Positions 1-7,512 of a stretch of DNA of 64,000 nt are shown here, piece after piece (the first letter of the stretch is position 1; every line of letters starts with the position of its first letter). The notes beneath the pieces are model-generated. The model worked only from the letters and a program-made list of their open reading frames with translations. It did not search any database and had not been told where the DNA came from. Where the stretch lies: NCBI GenBank assembly GCA_964605775.1, contig CAZSDU010000011.1, forward strand, positions 1 to 64,000, read 5' to 3'. This DNA is from CAZSDU01 sp964605775 (GTDB lineage: Bacteria; Bacteroidota; Bacteroidia; Bacteroidales; FEN-979). Both the position numbers and the translations under genes were made by a program.

Positions 1-1
1 G

Positions 2-406
2 CGGTTATTCGATCGTTTTTTTGAAGGCGATTTGTTTGATTGGTCAAACAGGAATTTTTCAGACACCAATACGACATTGCCTTCGGTAAACATTAAAGAA
101 AGCTCTGAAGCATTCGATGTTGAAGTGGCTGCCCCGGGTTTTTCAAAAGATGAGTTTAAAATAGAGCTCAACAATGACCTGCCGACAATTTCTTCAGAAA
201 AGCAAGTGGACAACGAAACCAAAGAGGGAGAAAACTTTACCAGAAGGGAATTCAGCTATCAGTCATTCAGCCGTTCTTTTACCCTGCCAAATACTGTAAA
301 CAGTAATAAAATTGGGGCTAAATATGAGAATGGCGTACTGAAAATTTCGATTCCGAAAAAGGAAGAAGCAAAACCTAAACCGGCAAAGCAGATTCAAATC
401 TCATGA
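2..406 (+). CDS. Hsp20-family small heat shock protein (5' end outside window)
   Basis: This is an ATP-independent cytosolic holdase that binds unfolding proteins. The frame is open from the window edge, with 134 residues visible before the TGA. A start at the in-frame TTG at 32 would cut off the aromatic N-terminal arm (RLFDRFFEGD), which is typical of the family, so the true start lies upstream. The alpha-crystallin domain covers about residues 35-120, including the family's A-P-G-F turn and the G-V-L-K-I-S-I-P strand. The C-terminal I-x-I motif (IQI) used for oligomer contacts is present. A strong hairpin terminator follows. The family call is firm; the exact start is not visible. Confidence 0.93.
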   Translation, partial: RLFDRFFEGDLFDWSNRNFSDTNTTLPSVNIKESSEAFDVEVAAPGFSKDEFKIELNNDLPTISSEKQVDNETKEGENFTRREFSYQSFSRSFTLPNTVNSNKIGAKYENGVLKISIPKKEEAKPKPAKQIQIS

Positions 407-452
407 CAGGTCAAAGTTTATCTTCCTTTCCTTTACTACTGTTGAATAAAGC

Positions 453-490
453 AAAGAGGCTGGAATAAAAGAATGAAACAGCCTCTTTTT
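453..490 (+). terminator. Rho-independent terminator after Hsp20
   Basis: A 10-bp perfect stem (453-462 pairing with 479-488, AAAGAGGCTG/CAGCCTCTTT) is followed by a T-rich run with a second T8 stretch. It lies 47 nt after the Hsp20 stop. Confidence 0.85.
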
Positions 491-595
491 GATTTTTTTT
501 ACATGGTGATCCACATATCTACCTTTCCGAATTGATGTTCTGAACCGTTATAATTACATAAACCGGAAGGTTCGGCCAGTAAATGACAGTATTAA

Positions 596-1168
596 CTATT
601 TCGATAACCTGAAGTTCAGTCCAATCGAGGCGTAAGTAAAATTATAGCCTAATTCGGCATTCAACCCGATCCTGTCGTTGAAGAAATAGGAGGCACCACA
701 AAAAGCGGATGGCAGGAACCCCATGTGAAAGGATTTCTTGTCGGCAGGATCTCTGTCATCGTTATACATGCTGAAAACTGTTCCTGCTCCGAATCCGACA
801 TACGTATCAAGTCCCGGAACTTTCCATCCATAATGATAAGCAGCCCTGAACACGATACCCAGGTTTATCCAGCTGGATTTGTAGGGTTCATTCTCGTGTG
901 AATACTTGTGCCAGAAGAAAGAGGTACCGAATTGTCCACCGAGACTTATAGCACCTGGGCCTGCCTGCCAGATGCTGTGATCGTAGTGTATCAATATGGC
1001 AGGGCCAAAGCCGCTTCCCCCGTAGTGGGGAATGCCGGGGCCAAACCCGAATCCCAGTATTCCACTGCCTTTGCCTGCAGGGTTTTCGGGGCCGTTACCG
1101 CTGAACGTTGGAACGGAGAACCCGGCCATCAAGGCCAGGAAGAGGATCAGTATAATGCGATTTTTCAT
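596..1168 (-). CDS. Secreted outer-membrane beta-barrel-like protein
   Basis: A 190-residue protein with a clear N-terminal signal peptide (MKNRIILILFLALMAG, then polar residues). The mature part is rich in Gly and aromatic residues and alternates hydrophobic and polar positions. It ends in strand-like segments (GLNAELGYNF, ASIGLNFRL), as in small outer-membrane barrels of Bacteroidota. A Gly/Pro-rich stretch at about residues 25-60 precedes the barrel. No enzyme motif is visible. The gene is monocistronic: Hsp20 converges from the left and a decayed OmpA relic lies upstream. The barrel call rests on sequence texture, so the function is unknown. Confidence 0.7.
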   Translation of the reverse strand: MKNRIILILFLALMAGFSVPTFSGNGPENPAGKGSGILGFGFGPGIPHYGGSGFGPAILIHYDHSIWQAGPGAISLGGQFGTSFFWHKYSHENEPYKSSWINLGIVFRAAYHYGWKVPGLDTYVGFGAGTVFSMYNDDRDPADKKSFHMGFLPSAFCGASYFFNDRIGLNAELGYNFTYASIGLNFRLSK

Positions 1169-1264
1169 GTTTGCGTTTTTTTAAATAAAGTACAAAGTTG
1201 AGACCGGTAGGAGAAAAGTGTGTTACATAATAATGTAAAGAAGTTGCATAATTCACGTTTTTCC

Positions 1265-1474
1265 AGTAACGCTAAACATAAGAAACATGATTCGGAATGC
1301 GTGAATGGTGTATTTCTCTTTTGTAAGGGTTTGTCAAATGCTGGCTGAAGAAATGTCACCTTTGAAGTTTACGGATTCGGAGAGGATCAAAACGCATCAC
1401 CTTTTGATAATCAGTTTCCCGAGGAACGATGTTATAACCGGACCGTCATTATAGATATTATCCCCGAAAAATAA
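1265..1474 (+). pseudogene. Relic of an OmpA-family C-terminal domain
   Basis: Read in one frame, this stretch gives a short OmpA-like tail: VYGFGEDQ, then PFDNQFPEERCYNRTV, ending IIPEK and TAA at 1472-1474. Bacteroidota OmpA domains characteristically end with a G-F-G-E, an N-x-x-P-E-G-R and an N-R-T-V element. Residues upstream in the same frame (KGLSNAG) fit the preceding helix, but a TGA at 1346-1348 interrupts the frame and no start, signal peptide or peptidoglycan-binding core precedes it. A terminator hairpin lies 30 nt after the stop, as expected for the 3' end of a former gene. The rest of the 1169-1659 gap holds no other recognisable gene. Confidence 0.6.
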
Positions 1475-1503
1475 CTTGTTTTCAATCTCAATTTTTTTCT
1501 TGC

Positions 1504-1540
1504 AAAAAGACTGTCGAACTGTTCCCGGCAGTCTTTTTTT
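1504..1540 (+). terminator. Rho-independent terminator behind the OmpA relic
   Basis: The stem AAAAAGACTG (1504-1513) pairs with CAGTCTTTTT (from 1529), followed by further Ts. The flanking A and T runs make it potentially bidirectional. Confidence 0.75.
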
Positions 1541-1659
1541 GTTTCCCCGGGGAGTACATGCGTGAATCATGTAACTATTAAATTGAATAGTGTAACGCTT
1601 TCCGGAATGATTGGACTGACCTTTGCATCGTACTAATTTACACCATCAAGCCTGACAAG

Positions 1660-2631
1660 ATGAATGGTAAATTACTCTATTTTTTTGTAGCGGTCACGCT
1701 ATTGCCTATCACAAAGGAAACTTTCGGACAGGCTCCTGATTTGGGAGCAGCTTCAGGTTTTGCGTTATTTACAGCAGTTGGATCATTGGACAATACAGGA
1801 GCATCAACCGTAGCAGGGGATATTGGTAGTAATACATATGCGGTAACCGGATTTCCTCCGGGAACCGTAGTTGGAACAATTTATTACCCCCCAAATCCTG
1901 TCTTAGCACAAGCTGCCATAGATGTTACGAATGCATATGCCTATTTGAGCACCCTGGGAGGTTCAGTTTTGGGAGTTGGCCTGGGAAACGGGCAAATCCT
2001 TACTCCAGGAGTTTACAACACGGGAGCTGCCTCCACGTTAAACGGAAGTTTGATTTTAGATGGGCAAAATGATCCCGATGCGGTATTTATTATCAGGATA
2101 GGCGGGGCTTTCGCAACAGGTAACTCCTCTGCGATTACCCTGATTAATTTAGCCTCTTCGTGCAATGTGTATTGGCAGATAGGCGGACAATTCGATTTAG
2201 GCGATGGTTCAGTTTTCAGGGGGACAATTATTGTCGATGGAGCTATCAACTTAGTGGGTACATCGTACCTGAACGGCAGAGCTCTTTCAAAGGCAGGAGC
2301 AATCTCATTAATTGATAATAGCGTAAATTTTTTGCCGGCAGCGGCAGGGACTGTATCAGGAACGGCTGTGGTTTGCCAGGGGCAGAAGGGCGTAATTTTT
2401 TCCATTCCTGCAATTGCCAATGCAACAAGCTATATCTGGACAATCCCTTCCGGGGCAACCATAACCTCCGGTGCCAATACCAATAGTATAACAGTAGATT
2501 TCACCATTAGTGCCGTCAGTGGCGATGTAACAGTGCAAGGCAGTAACAGTTGCGGCACGGGAATAGTTTCTGCAACGTATGCAGTCACCGTCAACTACCT
2601 TCCCATCACTTCGCTGATTTGGCATTTTTAA
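1660..2631 (+). CDS. Ice-binding-like (DUF3494) secreted protein with PKD-like domain
   Basis: A 323-residue secreted protein with a signal peptide ending near TFGQA. Residues about 25-225 are a DUF3494 ice-binding-like beta-solenoid, with the family signatures G-D-I-G, the L-x-P-G-V-Y-N strand and the segment around residue 165 with C-x-V-Y-W-Q-I-G. In non-polar bacteria such domains usually act as surface adhesins rather than antifreeze. A PKD/Ig-like domain follows (about 230-315), starting V-C-x-G and containing Y-I-W. The protein ends in the short tail TSLIWHF, and the next protein ends in a very similar tail. First gene of a same-strand run with the repeat protein, a CHU_C protein, PorP/SprF and a PorE-like lipoprotein, which suggests a surface protein handled by T9SS. 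Confidence 0.85.
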   Translation: MNGKLLYFFVAVTLLPITKETFGQAPDLGAASGFALFTAVGSLDNTGASTVAGDIGSNTYAVTGFPPGTVVGTIYYPPNPVLAQAAIDVTNAYAYLSTLGGSVLGVGLGNGQILTPGVYNTGAASTLNGSLILDGQNDPDAVFIIRIGGAFATGNSSAITLINLASSCNVYWQIGGQFDLGDGSVFRGTIIVDGAINLVGTSYLNGRALSKAGAISLIDNSVNFLPAAAGTVSGTAVVCQGQKGVIFSIPAIANATSYIWTIPSGATITSGANTNSITVDFTISAVSGDVTVQGSNSCGTGIVSATYAVTVNYLPITSLIWHF

Positions 2632-2692
2632 CCGACAACAGAACACGAAATATATTTAACAACGAAAAGCTTAACAATTAATCAAACCAGCC

Positions 2693-4081
2693 ATGAAAAC
2701 AACGATTCAATTTTTTCAACAATTCATGATGCTGATACTTTCAGTTAGTGTACTGGGAGTGTGGGCACAGAATCAGGATCCCACACAAACTATTTGTGTG
2801 GGTAGTCAACCATATTATGTGGATCCGAGCTCAATACCCGGAGCAACATATAACTGGTCCGTCTCCGGTGGAGGAACAATCACCACAGGTATCGGAACTG
2901 AAAGTATTACGATTGATTGGACGACTGCGGGCGGGCCATACACTCTTTCCATTTATACAAGTGCAAATGGATGTGATGGGCCAGTCCAAACACTAGCTGT
3001 AACGGTTGTTTCCCAGCCAATCGGACCAACTCTTAATGTGAAAACTCCCAATCTTGCCAGTGTTTGCGAAGGGACAAATGTATCAGCAACCTTCCTCGCA
3101 GGAAGTGGTGGGGTTGGATGTAGCGATGCGTTCGAATACCGGTTTGATGGCGGCACCTGGACTGCTTATACACCAGGAGCGAGTCTGAATACGACAGGAC
3201 ATACTTCCGTTGAAATACAAGGCCAGCGAAGTGGGTGTACCTTAGGTAGCGGATGTACCGGCTCCTCCTGGGTTACTCTTGCCAGTTGGTTAGTGGCTCC
3301 AATGCCTGCAGCAACTATTTCCTACGCAGGTTCTCCATTCTGTACCTCTGTGGCAACTCCTCAGGCAGTCACACGAACAGGAACTGCGGGTGGAGTTTAC
3401 AGCTCCACCGCTGGATTAACGATCGATGCTTCGACCGGAGCTATTACCCCAGGTACAAGCACTCCAGGTAGCTATACGGTCACCTATACGATTGCCGCAG
3501 CTGGCGGATGTGATGAAGTAACTGCGACTGCTTCGGTCACAATAACCATTGCACCTGTTGCAGCTATTTCCTACGCAGGTTCTCCATTCTGTACCTCTGT
3601 GGCAACTCCTCAGGCAGTCACACGAACAGGAACTGCGGGTGGAGTTTTCAGCTCCACCGCTGGATTAACGATCGATGCTTCCACCGGAGCAATTACCCCA
3701 GGTACCAGTACTCCGGGTAGCTATACGGTCACCTATACAATTGCCGCATCCGGCGGATGTGCTGAAGTAACTGCGACTGCTTCGGTCACAATAACCATTG
3801 CACCTGCGGCAACTATTTCCTACGCAGGTTCTCCATTCTGTACCATTGTTGCAACTCCTCAGGAGGTCACACGAACAGGAACTGCAGGTGGAATTTATAG
3901 TTCAACAGCCGGATTGGCCATTAATGCATCGACCGGAGCTATTACCCCAGGTACCAGCACGCCAGGCACCTATCTTGTTAGTTATACGATTGCAGCATCC
4001 GGCGGATGTGCTGAAGTCATTGCAACTGCTTCGGTAACCATTAATGAAACTCCGGCCACTTCACCCATCTGGCACAATTAA
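2693..4081 (+). CDS. Secreted PKD-like protein with three 83-residue repeats
   Basis: A 462-residue protein with a signal peptide (cleavage after VWAQ). An N-terminal PKD-like domain begins C-V-G and carries the YYVDP...PGATYNW signature, which recurs in the next gene. A middle Cys-containing domain (about residues 105-200) is followed by three tandem repeats beginning ISYAGSPFC and ending near SVTI. The repeats are Thr/Ser/Gly-rich and each carries two Cys. The first two are almost identical in DNA; the third has diverged. The protein ends PATSPIWHN, matching the tail of the upstream protein. No catalytic residues are visible. Probably a structural surface protein co-expressed with its two neighbours; the function is unknown. 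Confidence 0.8.
   Translation: MKTTIQFFQQFMMLILSVSVLGVWAQNQDPTQTICVGSQPYYVDPSSIPGATYNWSVSGGGTITTGIGTESITIDWTTAGGPYTLSIYTSANGCDGPVQTLAVTVVSQPIGPTLNVKTPNLASVCEGTNVSATFLAGSGGVGCSDAFEYRFDGGTWTAYTPGASLNTTGHTSVEIQGQRSGCTLGSGCTGSSWVTLASWLVAPMPAATISYAGSPFCTSVATPQAVTRTGTAGGVYSSTAGLTIDASTGAITPGTSTPGSYTVTYTIAAAGGCDEVTATASVTITIAPVAAISYAGSPFCTSVATPQAVTRTGTAGGVFSSTAGLTIDASTGAITPGTSTPGSYTVTYTIAASGGCAEVTATASVTITIAPAATISYAGSPFCTIVATPQEVTRTGTAGGIYSSTAGLAINASTGAITPGTSTPGTYLVSYTIAASGGCAEVIATASVTINETPATSPIWHN
3311..4057 (+). repeat. Three tandem 249-bp repeats inside the PKD-like gene
   Basis: Copies begin at 3311, 3560 and 3809, an exact 249-bp (83-codon) period. Copies 1 and 2 differ at only a few positions, while copy 3 is clearly more diverged. 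The in-frame period keeps the protein open, which points to recent duplication or gene conversion. Confidence 0.93.
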
Positions 4082-4104
4082 CCGTATTGCAAAAGTGATC
4101 AAAA

Positions 4105-6534
4105 ATGCTTAACCAGATCCGATATATACTTGTGTTTTGCGTGGCGCTGTTCAGCAGCCTCAGTGCAGCGGCTCAGCTAGCCATGCCCGACAGTGTATGT
4201 ATCGGATCTGCAAAGCATTATTATGTAGATCCTAATCCTGAACCTGGCTCAACATATACCTGGAGAATAGACGGTATCACTCAGGTTGGTTCCACTACGA
4301 ATGCCATTGATATTACCTGGAATACGATAGGTACCTATTTACTGGAGGTCCAGGAGCTATCAGGGAATGGATGCCCCGGGGCATTCATATCAGGACAGGT
4401 AATGGTTAATTCCTTGCCTGCAGCGATTGCCGGAGAAGACAGAACTATTTGCTTGAATGAAAGTACGCAGATCGGTGCGGAGAATGTTCCCGGCAGTACA
4501 TATAGCTGGAGTTCCGTTCCTGTCGGGTTTACATCAACCCTTTCCAATCCAGTCGTAACCCCGCTGGAGACAACTACTTATACAGTTGTCGAAATCATTA
4601 CATCCAGCGGTTGCAGTAACAGCAATGGTGTTGTTGTAACGGTAAATCCTGAACAGCCGGTCAGCGTATCGATAGCCGCATCTGAGAATCCGGTCTGTGC
4701 AGGCACCCTGGTCACTTTCACGGCTACGCCGACCAACGGCGGGACACCCCCCCTTTATCAGTGGTATGTAAATACGGTTGCTGTCGGAACCAATAGCTCC
4801 ATTTATGCTTATGTCCCGGTCACCGGCGACCAGGTGTATGTGGTGTTGACCTCCAATGCAACTTGTGCAAGCGGCAATCCGGCTACATCCAACGAGGTAA
4901 CGATGACTGTCAATACAGGACCTTTAGTGTCGGCTGGGCCGGATGGGGTTACTTGTCAGAATATCTCTTTCACCGTTAAGATTGCATCCGTCACCAATGC
5001 TTCCACTATTTTATGGACTCACAACGGAATTGGCACCCTGACGGGTGCAACTACCATCAACCCGGTCTATACCCCGGATCCGCAAGAATCGGGAATTGTT
5101 ATCCTGACACTAACTGCCCAGGGACTACCTCCATGCGGACCGGCATCTGACCAGATGACCCTGACCATTAACCAGCAGGTTATTGCAAACGCGGGTGATG
5201 ACGCCACTGTTTGCGAGCATCAATCCTATATCCTGTCAAATGCGAGTGCGCAAAACTTCTCCGCCGTTACCTGGACAACATCCGGCACGGGCCCCTTCAA
5301 TGATCCCAACCTGTTGAATCCTACATATACTCCCAGTGTGACGGATAATCTCGCGGGATATGTTATCCTGACATTGACAGCAAACGGACATCCTTTTTGT
5401 GACGATGTGATTGATTCAATGATGCTTACGATCATAAGAGCGCCCGTCGCCAGTGTTGGACCTGATCTCAGTACTTGTCCGGGAGAATCGGTGTCCGTCT
5501 CAGAGGCTTCAGCCCAGAACTACAGTTCATTGTTATGGACGCACAACGGACTTGGTTCACTGAGCAATACCACTACATTGACGCCTGTTTATACACCAAC
5601 TCCATCTGAGCAGGGAAGTATCATCCTGACCCTTACAGTTAATGGAATGGAAGTGTGCAGTGATACCGTGATCCAGCTACAATTGACCATCACCATCCAC
5701 CCACTCATTCTGGTGAATGCCGGCTCAACACAGTCAATACCGGCGGGTACCTCAACCAGGCTCTCTGGTCAGGCTACCGGAAGCCCTGGTCCCTTCGCAT
5801 TTGAGTGGCAACCGGCAACCTTGGTACTGGATTATACCACTCAAAACCCGGAAACAGTCATTTTGACTGAACCCGTTACCTTCTGGTTGACCGTAACTGA
5901 TCTGTTGACCGGATGCAAGGCGACCGACAGTGTGAGGATTAACATACTTTCTTCCAATCTCCCGCCGGTGGCTGTTCAGGATCTTGGTTCAACCCGAATG
6001 AACATCCCTGTTACTGTATATATTCTTAAAAACGATTATGATCCCGACGGTTCCATCACAGGCGTAACACTCTACAGAGGCCCCGATAACGGGCTGGTGG
6101 TTCTAAATCCCGATAATACCATAACCTATTCACCGGATGCGGGGTTTATCGGCACCGATTCCTTGTCCTACTTCATTTGCGACAATGGTCTCCCCGTGCT
6201 ATGCGATACAGCAACCGTTTATATCCTTGTCAGGGGAGATTCAATTAGCGACCGGTTGACGATTTATAATGTGATAACACCCAATGACGATGGAGACAAT
6301 GATCGTTGGATCATCGATGGAATAGACCATTTCCCGGATAACTCGGTGACCATTTTCAATCGCTGGGGAGACAAAATCTATGATTATGATCGCTACGACA
6401 ACGAAACGGTCGTCTGGAAAGGAACTGACCGGCAGGGTCATCTTGTTCCTGACGGTACCTACTACTATATTCTGACAATAAAGGACGGTGGAAGCTGGAA
6501 TGGATGGGTTTTTATTCGTCGCGGAGGTAACTAA
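4105..6534 (+). CDS. Large secreted PKD/Ig-like protein with type B T9SS sorting domain (CHU_C)
   Basis: An 809-residue secreted protein with a signal peptide ending SAAAQ. The N-terminal PKD-like domain shares C-I-G...YYVDP...PGSTYTW with the preceding protein. Several Ig/PKD-like modules follow, including two or three near-copies around W-T-H-N-G-x-G-x-L, then a cadherin/VCBS-like module (about 620-700: D-P-D-G-S, Y-S-P-D-A-G-F-x-G-T-D-S). The last ~90 residues are a gliding-motility-associated C-terminal domain: T-P-N-D-D-G-D-N-D, F-N-R-W-G, and V-W-K-G-T then V-P-D-G-T-Y-Y-Y. That domain is a type B T9SS signal, normally paired with a PorP/SprF protein, and PorP/SprF is the next gene. Likely an exported, surface-attached adhesin. 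Confidence 0.92.
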   Translation: MLNQIRYILVFCVALFSSLSAAAQLAMPDSVCIGSAKHYYVDPNPEPGSTYTWRIDGITQVGSTTNAIDITWNTIGTYLLEVQELSGNGCPGAFISGQVMVNSLPAAIAGEDRTICLNESTQIGAENVPGSTYSWSSVPVGFTSTLSNPVVTPLETTTYTVVEIITSSGCSNSNGVVVTVNPEQPVSVSIAASENPVCAGTLVTFTATPTNGGTPPLYQWYVNTVAVGTNSSIYAYVPVTGDQVYVVLTSNATCASGNPATSNEVTMTVNTGPLVSAGPDGVTCQNISFTVKIASVTNASTILWTHNGIGTLTGATTINPVYTPDPQESGIVILTLTAQGLPPCGPASDQMTLTINQQVIANAGDDATVCEHQSYILSNASAQNFSAVTWTTSGTGPFNDPNLLNPTYTPSVTDNLAGYVILTLTANGHPFCDDVIDSMMLTIIRAPVASVGPDLSTCPGESVSVSEASAQNYSSLLWTHNGLGSLSNTTTLTPVYTPTPSEQGSIILTLTVNGMEVCSDTVIQLQLTITIHPLILVNAGSTQSIPAGTSTRLSGQATGSPGPFAFEWQPATLVLDYTTQNPETVILTEPVTFWLTVTDLLTGCKATDSVRINILSSNLPPVAVQDLGSTRMNIPVTVYILKNDYDPDGSITGVTLYRGPDNGLVVLNPDNTITYSPDAGFIGTDSLSYFICDNGLPVLCDTATVYILVRGDSISDRLTIYNVITPNDDGDNDRWIIDGIDHFPDNSVTIFNRWGDKIYDYDRYDNETVVWKGTDRQGHLVPDGTYYYILTIKDGGSWNGWVFIRRGGN

Positions 6535-6562
6535 AATGTTAACAAATAATATCCATAAAGAG

Positions 6563-7492
6563 ATGAAAAGAGTGTTGGCAATTGCCCTGTTCGTAATTTC
6601 GGCAGTGACCTATGGCCAACAGGATCCTTTATATACACAGTACATGTATAATAAACTTGCTATCAACCCTGGATATGCGGGAAGCCATGAATTGTTTTCG
6701 ATGGAAGCTCTCACCAGAATCCAGTGGGTTGGTATAAAAGGTGCCCCCAGAACGACCTCATTGTCTCTGCATACTCAGTTGCGAAATCCTCATATAGCTC
6801 TCGGCCTCTATGCTTACACCGATCGATTGGGACCTACGGTTGATTACGGAATCATGGGTAATTTTACCTACAGGGTCATTTTTAAGAACAGCAAGCTTTG
6901 TTTCGGGGTTAATGCAGGCTTCAAGTATTATAACATTGATTTCGAAACGCTCGAAGCAAAAGATCCGGGAGATATTGAACTCATTAACAAGGTAAAAAAC
7001 AGAGCAGTGCCTGATGTTGATTTTGGAATCTATTATTACACGCCACAATTTTATGTCGGCCTATCATCCAAACATCTTTTACAAAATCAAATGTCGGTAT
7101 CAAGCTCTCCCGCACCTGACACGAAATCAAGCTTTTCCAAACTAAAACGCCATTTTTATGGAATAGGTGGTGCTGCGTTCCCGTTATCGAAAGATCTTGT
7201 ATTCATGCCTTCCCTTTTACTAAAACTTGTTGAAGGAGCGCCACTTCAAATCGATGTCAACACAAGTTTTCTTATTCTCAACGTATTGACAGTGGGGGCT
7301 TCTTACAGAACCAACGCCGCCCTTGCCTTTATGGTCTCAGTCAACATAACCAAAAACCTGTCAATCGGATATTCTTACGACATTTGGTTTAATCGTCTCC
7401 AGGGATACAACCAAGGGTCCCATGAGATCCGGGTAGGGTATGACTTCAACATATTCGGAAACTCGAGAATGCTAACACCCAGATACTTCTAA
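6563..7492 (+). CDS. PorP/SprF-family outer-membrane protein
   Basis: A 309-residue outer-membrane barrel of the PorP/SprF family, which anchors or passes type B sorting-domain cargo during T9SS secretion. The signal peptide is MKRVLAIALFVISAVTYG. The mature protein opens with the family hallmark QQDPLYTQYMYN-K-L-A-I-N-P-G-Y-A-G-S. Strand-like segments run to the C-terminus (I-R-V-G-Y-D-F-N). An in-frame ATG at 6536 is also possible, but 6563 gives a clean signal peptide. The gene follows the CHU_C gene by 28 nt and its stop overlaps the longer start option of the next gene (TAATG), so the three are probably translated as a unit. Confidence 0.93.
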   Translation: MKRVLAIALFVISAVTYGQQDPLYTQYMYNKLAINPGYAGSHELFSMEALTRIQWVGIKGAPRTTSLSLHTQLRNPHIALGLYAYTDRLGPTVDYGIMGNFTYRVIFKNSKLCFGVNAGFKYYNIDFETLEAKDPGDIELINKVKNRAVPDVDFGIYYYTPQFYVGLSSKHLLQNQMSVSSSPAPDTKSSFSKLKRHFYGIGGAAFPLSKDLVFMPSLLLKLVEGAPLQIDVNTSFLILNVLTVGASYRTNAALAFMVSVNITKNLSIGYSYDIWFNRLQGYNQGSHEIRVGYDFNIFGNSRMLTPRYF

Positions 7493-7512
7493 TGTCCAAT
7501 CTCACAAATAAA

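Noticed and set aside
3311..4057. Tandem 249-bp repeats considered as a CRISPR array or satellite
   Set aside because: They have no spacers, keep one reading frame and code for an Ig-like module.
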